This document shows positions 30,341 to 37,858 of a DNA stretch of 42,087 bases, piece by piece (position 1 is the first letter of the stretch; every line of letters starts with the position of its first letter). Under the pieces are notes generated by a model, which did no database searches, was not told where the DNA came from, and saw nothing but the letters and a program-made list of their open reading frames with translations. The translations under genes were made by a program, and so were the position numbers. The DNA is from JBGQMW01 sp963769845 (GTDB lineage Archaea; Thermoproteota; Bathyarchaeia; Bathyarchaeales; Bathycorpusculaceae): NCBI GenBank assembly GCA_963769845.1, contig CAVYNL010000032.1:1-42087 (forward strand), given 5' to 3'.

Positions 30341-31453
30341 TCACGACGAACCCTTGCTCTTTCTAAGCATCAAACAGGTCGTACCCACAACGAGGATAGC
30401 CAGAGCTGAAACCAAGTGCTCAACCGACCAATAGTCTCTCGCGAGCGTTGACTCGTTCTGAGCTACCTGTAATGCGGGAACACCTGTTAATCCGTCCGTG
30501 TTCACGTTCACGGAGTCCCAGAGTAACGTTCCAGTGGGCAGCGTTCGATCACTGTGGAAGAAGAGCACTTGGTTCGGACTTTCGGGTGAGTTCATCTGAT
30601 ATCGAGCATCTACTCCTGCGTAGAGTCCTCCTCCCCATCTCCAGTCTTGGTCAAGATATGAGAGGTCTCCTTGGATAGACCAGGCCCTTTCTACGAGGGA
30701 CCAATTATCCAGTCCGAGCGTTCTTGGATCCTTCAGGAGTGCGCTCCAATGATCGTTTGCCATTTGCGTAGAACTAGTGATTCCGAACTGGAAGTAGTGA
30801 ACATACCTGCTCATCGGAAACTGCCCGACGATTATGTTTCCTGAGTAGAATCTAGGTATGATGTTCTCGCAGTTCGGCAAGCTTGAAACGTGGACCGATA
30901 CGAATCCGATGCTCTCTGTACTAACTCGGACGGAATAGTTGACTGTTTCGTTCTCAGCCCATTCCATAGCAAGAGTAAAAGGAGTTGCGCGATCGACCCC
31001 GGACAGCTGCCAGGTTCGAGCGTACAGCAATTCCTCACTGGGCATTAGCAGGGGCATCGCTCCCTCCCTTGTTTGGTGAAGACCAATGTCAACAAAGAGA
31101 CCTCCGGACGCGTCCAAAACGAGCATCATATAGAATCCATAGTCCACATGGAGGAATCTCGTGTCCTGCGCCTGAACAAACATGCCTGCCCCCAACCAGC
31201 TTCCAGCGGGGAAATAGCCAGAATCCGTCGAAGGAAAGCCCACTTCAACTGCAGTGCCTTTGATGGTTCCGTACTTCATCAGGTCTTCCGACGCGACACA
31301 GCAGCCAGCAACGTACGGCTGGTTTGAATTCAGCTCAGCCACGTGGTGATTCTCAGTCTCTATCAGATTGAACGAACGATCTCCCCTAACGGAAGCAGTT
31401 ACGCCGGTGAGCATCAGTAGACCAAGTAAGAAAGCAAACCGCAAAAACTTCAA
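30341..31453 (-). CDS. Secreted surface protein with C-terminal TM anchor
   Basis: A signal peptide (FLRFAFLLGLLMLTGVTA) is followed by about 320 residues of beta-rich sequence with aromatic and Gly/Asn content (WLGAGMFVQAQDTRFLHVDY, YFQFGITSS, WRWGGGLYAG). The protein ends in a single TM helix (HLVSALAILVVGTTCLML) and a basic RKSKGSS tail. A concanavalin-like or other jelly-roll domain is possible, but no motif confirms it. The TTG start is supported by a TATA box near 31490-31498 on the minus strand. The promoter region is shared with the divergent zinc-ribbon membrane protein. The function is unknown. Confidence 0.75.
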   Translation of the reverse strand: MKFLRFAFLLGLLMLTGVTASVRGDRSFNLIETENHHVAELNSNQPYVAGCCVASEDLMKYGTIKGTAVEVGFPSTDSGYFPAGSWLGAGMFVQAQDTRFLHVDYGFYMMLVLDASGGLFVDIGLHQTREGAMPLLMPSEELLYARTWQLSGVDRATPFTLAMEWAENETVNYSVRVSTESIGFVSVHVSSLPNCENIIPRFYSGNIIVGQFPMSRYVHYFQFGITSSTQMANDHWSALLKDPRTLGLDNWSLVERAWSIQGDLSYLDQDWRWGGGLYAGVDARYQMNSPESPNQVLFFHSDRTLPTGTLLWDSVNVNTDGLTGVPALQVAQNESTLARDYWSVEHLVSALAILVVGTTCLMLRKSKGSS

Positions 31454-31538
31454 CAGTCTGTTCTCCCTTAATCACGGATTTGCGTTTTGCATAAAAGAGT
31501 TTCGTAAGGTTTAATTCAAGTTCGACCGAGCTTCTAGC

Positions 31539-32036
31539 ATGAGTCTAATATGTCCAAAGTGTGGCAGAAGAGTGCCCGACGACTCGATCTACTGTCCTTA
31601 TTGTGCTCATGGGCTCAAGCCCTCAGCGGGAACCCCCCAGGTCTCCGCAGGAGGGATCCTCATGATCGCAACATCATTATGCTCTCTGACACTCCTAATC
31701 TTATCCGTAAATGCCCTGATCCAGATCTACAACTGGGTTCCTCGTCTTGTTGCTCAGAAGTGGTTCATCTATGGCCAATTGCTGACCGTCATGTCCCTCG
31801 TCGCTTTCGTTTCCGCTGCCGCAGCTGCCGCACTTACGATGAAGAGGAAAAACTACCGCTTGACAATAATCGCCGAATTCGTTTGCACGTTTTCCGGTCT
31901 TGCGACGTATGCTGTGTCCGTGATCATACCCGATTTCAATCCACTAAATTCGTTCGTCTACTACTTTCTGCCGTTGTTTGTTGCTCCTTTGATAGGAACT
32001 CTCCTGATTCTAAGGAGAAAACAGGAATTCAAATAG
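31539..32036 (+). CDS. Zinc-ribbon membrane protein (4 TM)
   Basis: The N-terminal zinc ribbon CPKCGRRVPDDSIYCPYC (residues 5-22) is followed by four hydrophobic helices (about 38-62, 74-97, 106-126, 137-157) and a short basic tail (LRRKQEFK). Zinc ribbon plus TM bundle is a common archaeal architecture without assigned function. It is monocistronic, divergent from the secreted surface protein, with a T/A-rich GTTTAATT (31508-31515) as a likely TATA box. Confidence 0.78.
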   Translation: MSLICPKCGRRVPDDSIYCPYCAHGLKPSAGTPQVSAGGILMIATSLCSLTLLILSVNALIQIYNWVPRLVAQKWFIYGQLLTVMSLVAFVSAAAAAALTMKRKNYRLTIIAEFVCTFSGLATYAVSVIIPDFNPLNSFVYYFLPLFVAPLIGTLLILRRKQEFK

Positions 32037-32101
32037 CCAATAAAACTAGCGATTCTCAAGCAAATCCTTTCTTTTGTGCGTACGCGCCATTCAGAGCTGT
32101 A

Positions 32102-32125
32102 GTCGGTTGATGCTTTTGTATACAG
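32102..32125 (+). repeat. Dispersed short repeat, copy 6
   Basis: GTCGGTTGATGCTTTTGTAT followed by ACAG, intergenic between the zinc-ribbon membrane protein and the KH-protein gene end. It shares GTCGGTTGATGCTTT with copy 2 and TGATGCTT plus GTATACAG with copies 3 and 4. Confidence 0.55.
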
Positions 32126-32148
32126 ACGCCCTGGGATGCGATGAGACT

Positions 32149-32742
32149 CTATTTCGGTCGTTGTTTTTCTTCGGGGGGTTTTTCCCACAGTTCAAGACTT
32201 TTCTTTTTCAGGTCCCTGCGTTTCCGATGCAGGACCCTGTAGACCGTGCTGTGCATACTACCTTTGACTAGCATTTCTACTGCTTCTCTGGCTACTCCTG
32301 CCTGCTCGATCGTTCCGATGATACTAACCGTGTGTCCGAACACGGCAACTTGCGTATCCGTGAGTTCTTCTATCAATCGGCGCGTTTTTCCATTCATCCC
32401 AATTATTCGGCCCTTCACACGCTTTATGTCTGCCTCAGACTTGCCAAACACCGTGCGAAGGTCGATCACATCTAATATTGCATCCTCATCTCTCACAAGT
32501 CTGAAAGCATGTTCTGGCGAGAAACCTCTGCCGAGAGCTGTCACTACATCCTTCGCCTTGAAGAGCATAGATGGATCTGTGGCCTTTTCGCTCATCGTTA
32601 TGGTTACGTCCCCGGAATCGCTGTCTATTTGAAGCTCGACTGAGAGCTTTTCTTCAATGTTGTTCTTCGTGACCCCGTCGGGGCCGATTATCACGCCTAC
32701 GCGCTCTCTTGGGACCTTGATTAAGGTGTTAACTCGCACCAT
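32149..32742 (-). CDS. Two-KH-domain RNA-binding protein (Pno1/Dim2-like)
   Basis: The archaeal homologue of Pno1/Dim2 binds pre-16S rRNA during small-subunit assembly. Two KH domains are visible: LIKVPRERVGVIIGPDGVTK with GPDG loop, and VKGRIIGMNGKTRRLIEELT with GMNG loop. A C-terminal KRRDLKKKSLELWEKPPEE tail follows the MHSTVYRVLHRKRR helix. Its start overlaps the RIO1 gene by 14 bp. RIO kinases and Dim2 act at the same 40S/30S maturation step, so the gene order mirrors the pathway. Confidence 0.92.
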   Translation of the reverse strand: MVRVNTLIKVPRERVGVIIGPDGVTKNNIEEKLSVELQIDSDSGDVTITMSEKATDPSMLFKAKDVVTALGRGFSPEHAFRLVRDEDAILDVIDLRTVFGKSEADIKRVKGRIIGMNGKTRRLIEELTDTQVAVFGHTVSIIGTIEQAGVAREAVEMLVKGSMHSTVYRVLHRKRRDLKKKSLELWEKPPEEKQRPK

Positions 32743-33538
32743 GTCCTGTCACCCTCTTATAACACTCGTCGATCGACGGAACTTTTACGCCCAGCCTGCT
32801 GAAATACTTGTTGATGTTGGTCAAATCCCGGCGAAGAAGAGAATCCGCCAGAGGATGCACAAGGGGAACGGCTTGGGACACGTCAAATAGCACTGTCCGC
32901 CCGTTCCAAATCATAATGTTGTACTCGCTCAAATCGCCATGAACAAGCTCAGCTTTGCAGTAGAGTCTCTGCATGTACATGAGAAGAGACTCATAGACCT
33001 TCTCAGGATTCTTGGGAACTTTTTCCTTCAGTGAGGGTGCGCTTTCACCGTTTTCCCCTATGAATTCCATGATGAGCACGTTCTTTTTCACGGCTATCGG
33101 CTTCGGAACTCTGACTCTTGCGCGTGCAGCGAGTTCAAGATTCTTGAATTCCTTCTGTGCCCACGCAAAAATCAATGACCGTGTGTCGTGCCTTATGCCT
33201 TTGAATCGAGGGTCTCCTTCAATGTACTTCAGTAAGCCCTTGTGAAACTCCGAGGAGACAACCAGATAGATCTTTATTGCGAGCTCTTTTCCATCTTTAT
33301 CTTTCCCCCAGTAGACTCTGGACTCCTTCCCGGCTTTGACAACGCCATGGATCTCTTTTATCGGACCCTTGTTCATGAAATCATAGATCACCATGAGCGT
33401 CGAACGGTCAAAGACCTCTTCCAGGACCTCGTATTCTTCGCTGCGTTTCTCCTTCATCAGCTGATCTGTTTCGTAGGATTTTTCTTTCCTGAGAAGTCTC
33501 CCGTCAACCCGCTTACGATAGGCCACATCAACCACCAA
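32729..33538 (-). CDS. rio1: RIO1-type serine kinase
   Basis: This atypical kinase/ATPase of small-subunit maturation has an N-terminal RIO helical domain (residues 1-60), then VVKAGKESRVYWG (flexible P-loop), ELAIKIYL with catalytic Lys, VRVPKPIAVKKNVLIMEFIG (hinge), ELVHGDLSEYNIMI (catalytic Asp and Asn) and TVLFDVSQAVPLVHP (metal-binding Asp). The length of 269 aa fits archaeal Rio1. It lies 13 bp downstream of aIF1A and overlaps the KH gene, a conserved archaeal arrangement. Confidence 0.94.
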   Translation of the reverse strand: MVVDVAYRKRVDGRLLRKEKSYETDQLMKEKRSEEYEVLEEVFDRSTLMVIYDFMNKGPIKEIHGVVKAGKESRVYWGKDKDGKELAIKIYLVVSSEFHKGLLKYIEGDPRFKGIRHDTRSLIFAWAQKEFKNLELAARARVRVPKPIAVKKNVLIMEFIGENGESAPSLKEKVPKNPEKVYESLLMYMQRLYCKAELVHGDLSEYNIMIWNGRTVLFDVSQAVPLVHPLADSLLRRDLTNINKYFSRLGVKVPSIDECYKRVTGHGAS

Positions 33539-33551
33539 AGAGAGCTATCTA

Positions 33552-33857
33552 CTAAATAGTCAGAAATCCTCTTTTTCGCAGCATTTCAGCCTGTGCTCTT
33601 GTGTATCGCCAAGTCAAATCGCCGCGCTTGTCAGTCTGAAATTCCCACGGAGAAACCAACACAACGTCTCCCTCGCGTATCCAGACTCTCCTCTTCATCT
33701 TCCCTCGAATGCGACAGAGTCGCTCGTGACCATCTTGGCATCGGACGAGGATACGGTCGTAACCAAGAAGTTTTATCGCGATGCCCAACACGTCCGTCTG
33801 CGCCGGGAGCACTAGCTGGTTCAATTCCCCTTCACTTAGAACTTTCTTTTTACCCAA
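33552..33857 (-). CDS. eif1A: Translation initiation factor aIF1A
   Basis: The archaeal eIF1A homologue is an OB-fold factor at the ribosomal A site. The sequence from GKKKVLSEGELNQLVLP through LLGYDRILVRCQDGHERLCR, IRGKMKRRVWIREGDVVLVS and WEFQTDKRGDLTWRYT is typical. The open frame runs to 33941, but TTG 33857 preceded by GAGGTG (33863-33868, 5 nt spacing) gives the normal 101-aa protein. It heads the operon with RIO1 and the KH protein. Confidence 0.92.
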   Translation of the reverse strand: MGKKKVLSEGELNQLVLPAQTDVLGIAIKLLGYDRILVRCQDGHERLCRIRGKMKRRVWIREGDVVLVSPWEFQTDKRGDLTWRYTRAQAEMLRKRGFLTI

Positions 33858-33862
33858 CTGAG

Positions 33863-33868
33863 CACCTC
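33863..33868 (-). promoter_or_regulatory. Shine-Dalgarno fixing the aIF1A TTG start
   Basis: GAGGTG on the minus strand lies 5 nt before TTG 33857 and excludes the longer N-terminal extension. Confidence 0.55.
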
Positions 33869-34080
33869 GAATGCATGAATGTAAAAGCATGTTTCTTCCT
33901 TTTAAAACTATGTTCGCATGCGCGACAGGTAATTCCCGCAAACTGATCGCCTGTTCACGTCGACTCCAGCAAGGGGACAGGTCCTAACAAAATTCATCGC
34001 CACTTTCGAGGCGCAAAAACATCTTCCAGTACCAGTGAGCCGCTTCGCAGGTTGCTGGATGATGTCGAAACGGCGGCAAG

Positions 34081-34090
34081 TTCTTTAATC
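34081..34090 (+). promoter_or_regulatory. TATA box for the AAA+/VWA gene
   Basis: TTCTTTAATC lies 15-24 nt before ATG 34105 and 33-42 nt before ATG 34123, so the second ATG (MQEPLTYPF) may be the real start. Confidence 0.45.
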
Positions 34091-34104
34091 CCCTCTTTCT
34101 CGTT

Positions 34105-36501
34105 ATGTTTACCAGGATAAAGATGCAGGAACCTCTGACCTATCCCTTCTCTGCTATCGTGTCCTTGGACGATTTGAAGCTGGCTCTGATTCTTAACGCC
34201 ATAAACTCAAGGATCGGCGGGCTGTTGGTCAGAGGCTCAAAAGGGTCTGGAAAAACTACCGCCGTAAGAGCACTGGCTCAAATCGTGTCAAAGGTCAAAG
34301 TCGTTAGAGACTGCCCGTTCAACTGCAGCCCAGATGACCCATCGAACATGTGTGACAGATGCAGAGCCCTCTATTCCAAGAATGGAGAGCTTCCCTCTGA
34401 AGAGAAGAAGATGAGAGTCGTCGAATTGCCGCTGGGCGCAACTGAGGACAGAGTTGTCGGCAGCCTTGATGTTGAAAAAGCCATAAAGATGGGAGTTGAG
34501 GCCCTTGAGCCGGGAATCTTGGCCGAGGCGAATCAGAATATTCTGTACGTTGACGAGATCAACTTGCTGCCTGACCACGTAGCGGATGACCTTTTGGATG
34601 CTGCTGCCACGGGCTGGAACGTGGTTGAGCGTGAAGGAATATCGGTCAGGCACCCGTCACGGTTCATCTTCATCGGAACCATGAACCCTGAAGAGGGACA
34701 AATCAGACCACAACTGCTGGACAGATTGCCATTATCTGTCGAGGTTCACAGAATCTCCGATGCAAAGGACAGAATTGAAGTCGTGAAGAGAAACATGGAG
34801 TACGAGGATAATCCCGATGGCTTTATTAGAAAGCACGAGGCCGACCAAGAACAACTGAAAGACAGGATAGATCAAGCCAGAAGAATTCTGCAAGATGTAA
34901 AAATCAGCGACAGGTTCGTAGGAGTTGTGTGTGAGTTGTGTCTTGAGCTAAAAGTCGACGGGATGCGACCGGACATCGTAATTACCAAGGCAGCCAAGAC
35001 GTTAGCTGCTTTCGAGAACAGAAAAGACGTGGCTCCGCAGGACATTCTCAAGGCCGCTGAGCTCACTCTCAACCATCGAACCAGGGAAGGCGGCTTTCTG
35101 GAGCCGGCCACTCCTCAGGAGATCAGGGAGTCCTTGCTCGCTAAGCTGCAGCAAGCTGAGCAGGAAGAAGACCGCGAGAAACCCACGCTGGACAAGGTCA
35201 AACAGAAGAAGGACAAAGGAGAACAGCCTTCGCAAGAAGAGAAAAGAAAGATATTCCCGCCGTTCGGTCTCAGGAAGAGGACGATAAAGGAGAAGGAAAT
35301 AGGAAAAGCCAAGAAGTTGGAAGGCACAACTTCTGGCAACCTGCTCGTCAGAAGCAGCAATCGTAGCAAAGCCAGTTTTCTATTCGATTCAAAACCCGAA
35401 AAAGGTGGCAAAAACGCCGTCCTGGCTGAAAATAACGAGTGGCCACGCCCGAGAATAACCAGAGGAACAGCGTTCATCGACAAAATCCGTGAAAGCAGGC
35501 TTATGCATTTCAGGTTCCTGCTCAAAACCAAGAAGAGCTCCAAACATGCGGCAAGCAGCATAGGAAAGAGGGCCGAAGCCGTTACCGCGACCCACAGAGG
35601 AAGAACCCGGGGCTGGAAGATCCCGAAAGGCAAGCCTTCTGACATATATTTTCCAGCAACCATCAGGACTGCGGCAAGAATGCAGAGATTCAGAGAGAAA
35701 CCGCAGGACGTGGCTCTCGCTATACACACGGAGGATGTCAGGGAGAAAAGGCGAATCTACCGTGTCCCCATGACGATGGTCTTCGTCCTTGACCTCAGCG
35801 AATCGATGCTTCACAGCGTAGACAGTATCAAAGAGGTGATGCTGAAACTGCACAACGACGCGTACCGCTACAGGGACAAGGTTGGGCTCGTAACTTTCAA
35901 AGAAATGGGAGCTGTCATCGTCCAACATCCCACATCGAACTTGAAAATGGTGACCAATAAACTACTGAGGCTTAGGATGAGCGGCTTCACTCCCTTAGCC
36001 GCTGGAATGCAGAAGGCACTTGAAGTCTTGAAAGAGTGCAAACGCAGGGACCTATCCACGATCCCCGTGATGGTCATCGTAACTGATGGAGACGCCAACG
36101 TCCCTCTTAAGCGAGACTTGCAAACAGGTGACGTGCGCGAATTCAGCAATGATCGAGCTCTTAATCCTCTCGATGCAGCCTTTTTCAAGTATGAAGATGA
36201 GGCCGTCAAAGACGTGGTCTCAGTCTCAGAGCTCATAAAGAGAGAGAACGTTTACACTGTCGTAATCAACGTGATTCCTGTTGCGGGCAGCTTGCGGACG
36301 ACATCCGGTTCCTTCACTACAACGATGATAGCCTCATTGACCAACGGACTTCATTATGAGCTGACAGGCAACATGTTCACGCAGAACGAACAGCCTGTGA
36401 TAGACTTCTCGCAGGCCATGCATCATGCTCAAAAAACCGTCTCAGAATTCAACTATCTGAGCGCGCGCGCCTATCTCATGCATGAAACAAACATGAAATA
36501 G
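34105..36501 (+). CDS. BchI/ChlD-like AAA+ ATPase fused to VWA domain
   Basis: One chain combines the AAA+ and VWA parts of magnesium/cobalt chelatase ATPase subunits. Walker A GSKGSGKT (44-51) and Walker B ILYVDE (146-151) frame an unusual four-Cys insertion (C70, C74, C83, C86; CPFNC and CDRC) that looks zinc-binding. GTMNPEEGQIRPQLLDRL is the sensor region. A long charged linker (about 350-530) leads to the VWA domain with MIDAS DLSES (D563-S567), TPLA and VTDGDANV. No CobN/BchH catalytic subunit is nearby, so the target may be a metal chelatase or another complex remodelled by a MoxR-like motor. It is followed after 12 bp by a small zinc-finger membrane protein. Confidence 0.9.
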   Translation: MFTRIKMQEPLTYPFSAIVSLDDLKLALILNAINSRIGGLLVRGSKGSGKTTAVRALAQIVSKVKVVRDCPFNCSPDDPSNMCDRCRALYSKNGELPSEEKKMRVVELPLGATEDRVVGSLDVEKAIKMGVEALEPGILAEANQNILYVDEINLLPDHVADDLLDAAATGWNVVEREGISVRHPSRFIFIGTMNPEEGQIRPQLLDRLPLSVEVHRISDAKDRIEVVKRNMEYEDNPDGFIRKHEADQEQLKDRIDQARRILQDVKISDRFVGVVCELCLELKVDGMRPDIVITKAAKTLAAFENRKDVAPQDILKAAELTLNHRTREGGFLEPATPQEIRESLLAKLQQAEQEEDREKPTLDKVKQKKDKGEQPSQEEKRKIFPPFGLRKRTIKEKEIGKAKKLEGTTSGNLLVRSSNRSKASFLFDSKPEKGGKNAVLAENNEWPRPRITRGTAFIDKIRESRLMHFRFLLKTKKSSKHAASSIGKRAEAVTATHRGRTRGWKIPKGKPSDIYFPATIRTAARMQRFREKPQDVALAIHTEDVREKRRIYRVPMTMVFVLDLSESMLHSVDSIKEVMLKLHNDAYRYRDKVGLVTFKEMGAVIVQHPTSNLKMVTNKLLRLRMSGFTPLAAGMQKALEVLKECKRRDLSTIPVMVIVTDGDANVPLKRDLQTGDVREFSNDRALNPLDAAFFKYEDEAVKDVVSVSELIKRENVYTVVINVIPVAGSLRTTSGSFTTTMIASLTNGLHYELTGNMFTQNEQPVIDFSQAMHHAQKTVSEFNYLSARAYLMHETNMK

Positions 36502-36513
36502 CCGGCAGGCACC

Positions 36514-36885
36514 ATGAGGAAAAAAAGGCCGTGCAGCGTATGTGACGAGATGACCTCAAGGCTCTTGTTCAAAGATAAGATACTAAGCATACCTATATGC
36601 TCGACAGAATGCGAACATGGATATCTTGAGTCTCTCAGTCCAAAGGACGAGGACAGGGTGTTGAAGCGCCTTGACGAAAGAATAGAGAGAGCGAAACTAC
36701 ATGACAGAATGTGCTGGGCGACTGCGGGCTTCGGAGTAATTGTGTTTGCTGTGGGTTTTTTCGCGAAGAACGTGAGTGTGTTCCTCGCTGCAGTGCTTCC
36801 CATAGCCGTCGGGGCTTTCCTGACCCGTCATTTCGAACAGAAAACCCGTAAGCTCACGAGGCTGAGGAAACGCATCCGAATATGA
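36514..36885 (+). CDS. Small zinc-finger protein with two TM helices
   Basis: The N-terminus has a four-cysteine site (CSVC at 7-10, then C29 and C33 in PICSTECEHGYLE), probably zinc-binding. A charged helix (DRVLKRLDERIERAKLHDR) follows, then two TM helices (about 68-84 and 87-104) and a strongly basic C-terminus (KTRKLTRLRKRIRI). It lies 12 bp after the AAA+/VWA gene on the same strand and is probably its operon partner, possibly a membrane anchor or substrate adaptor (inference). I recognise no family. Confidence 0.7.
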   Translation: MRKKRPCSVCDEMTSRLLFKDKILSIPICSTECEHGYLESLSPKDEDRVLKRLDERIERAKLHDRMCWATAGFGVIVFAVGFFAKNVSVFLAAVLPIAVGAFLTRHFEQKTRKLTRLRKRIRI

Positions 36886-36906
36886 GGCTCTGAACATGTG
36901 TGGGTG

Positions 36907-37203
36907 CTAGAATTTGACTATCTGTGCGTGGGGGATTCCCTCTATTTCGAGCACTGCCTCAGGGTGTACGTAGCCCCGCTCTATGGCTCTTTTTACGATG
37001 TTCTTTCCCACCATGTTCACTATGGTAGAATTCTCTATCATTGATACTGCCTCGTCAACGCGGACTCTTGCGCCCTTGTAGAAACCCTCTTTGACGCAGA
37101 AGACTATCTTGCCCTCGCGCAGGGTTTTTCCAAGCAGTTCAACGTCGCATATCGCCAATAGAACGTTTCTGCCCACTTTCTGGAGGTTCATGTACACTTC
37201 CAA
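36907..37203 (-). CDS. DUF424 protein
   Basis: This 98-residue archaeal DUF424 protein has DVELLGKTLREGKIVFCVKE, FYKGARVRVDEA and the conserved C-terminus HPEAVLEIEGIPHAQIVKF. It lies 13 bp downstream of the aIF2-beta gene on the same strand, an arrangement common in archaea, so a translation-related role is suspected but not shown. It is convergent with the zinc-finger membrane protein gene. Confidence 0.88.
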   Translation of the reverse strand: MEVYMNLQKVGRNVLLAICDVELLGKTLREGKIVFCVKEGFYKGARVRVDEAVSMIENSTIVNMVGKNIVKRAIERGYVHPEAVLEIEGIPHAQIVKF

Positions 37204-37216
37204 GCGGAAAACGCTC

Positions 37217-37627
37217 TTAGAGCTGCTTTATCGACGATTTTGCCCCGCACGCGTCACACACGAGAAAAGACAAGCGTTTCTCCTTCACGATTTTCGTGTC
37301 CGGACGGTGACACACGGGGCAGTTCACAAAACCCTCGATATACCGCTGAATGAGCCGGCTGAACGTATCCTCAGAGAACTTGCCCTGAAAGATAACCCTC
37401 GAACCCTGAGCAGTCGCAGCAGTCGCCATCTCACCCGTCAAGAACTTCATAATGTGCTGCGCGTCACGATTCAAGGCACCAGCAACCTCCTTAAAATTAT
37501 AAATCACGGTGCGCATGCCAATCCGCGCATACTGCAGCCTGGGCAACTCCAAACGCTCACGCTTCGAACCCACCTCAGAACACTGCGAACGCGCCCTCTT
37601 CAACAAATCCTCATACTCATATCCCAA
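37217..37627 (-). CDS. eif2B: Translation initiation factor aIF2 subunit beta
   Basis: This is the beta subunit of the initiator-tRNA-binding factor. The N-terminus YEYEDLLKRA is followed by the helical domain RTVIYNFKEVAGALNRD, then HIMKFLTGEMATAATAQGSR and the zinc finger CPVC...CDAC (VNCPVCHRPDTKIV, FLVCDACGAKSS). TTG 37627 is preferred: GGTGAG (37634-37639) lies 6 nt upstream and the resulting 136-aa length matches the family. The open frame reaches 37654. It is co-transcribed with DUF424. Confidence 0.93.
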   Translation of the reverse strand: MGYEYEDLLKRARSQCSEVGSKRERLELPRLQYARIGMRTVIYNFKEVAGALNRDAQHIMKFLTGEMATAATAQGSRVIFQGKFSEDTFSRLIQRYIEGFVNCPVCHRPDTKIVKEKRLSFLVCDACGAKSSIKQL

Positions 37628-37633
37628 GCAAAG

Positions 37634-37639
37634 CTCACC
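37634..37639 (-). promoter_or_regulatory. Shine-Dalgarno fixing the aIF2-beta TTG start
   Basis: GGTGAG on the minus strand lies 6 nt before TTG 37627. Confidence 0.5.
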
Positions 37640-37661
37640 AACACAAAAACACACACCACAC

Positions 37662-37670
37662 CGTTAAAAA
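37662..37670 (-). promoter_or_regulatory. TATA box for aIF2-beta/DUF424
   Basis: TTTTTAACG on the minus strand, about 35-43 nt before TTG 37627, predicts a short leader that begins at the Shine-Dalgarno. Confidence 0.45.
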
Positions 37671-37811
37671 CATGCTTGTCCCGCCTCAAACAAAACTCCA
37701 TCACTATCCAATCCCTCAGAAAATACATGAAAATTGACAGGCATACAATACTGAGCAATGCACATCCGCTGATTCCTTTTCCATATCGCGAAGGTTGGTG
37801 ACGACTGAAAA

Positions 37812-37820
37812 AGCTTAAAG
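37812..37820 (+). promoter_or_regulatory. TATA box for gcvPA-gcvPB
   Basis: AGCTTAAAG lies about 39-47 nt before TTG 37859. No glycine-riboswitch-like structure is seen between it and the start. Confidence 0.5.
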
Positions 37821-37858
37821 CCGCTGCATTCGAGTGTTATTCCCAAGCTGGGAACCGC

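Noticed and set aside
30147..30344. 65-codon minus-strand frame overlapping the surface-protein stop by 4 bp
   Set aside because: The overlap looks like coupling, but the sequence has no SD, no domain and poor composition, and it runs into the UPF0282 promoter.
37091..37801. Plus-strand open frame of 236 codons
   Set aside because: It is antisense to aIF2-beta and DUF424, both unmistakable; its composition is Thr/Arg/Leu-rich and unlike a protein.
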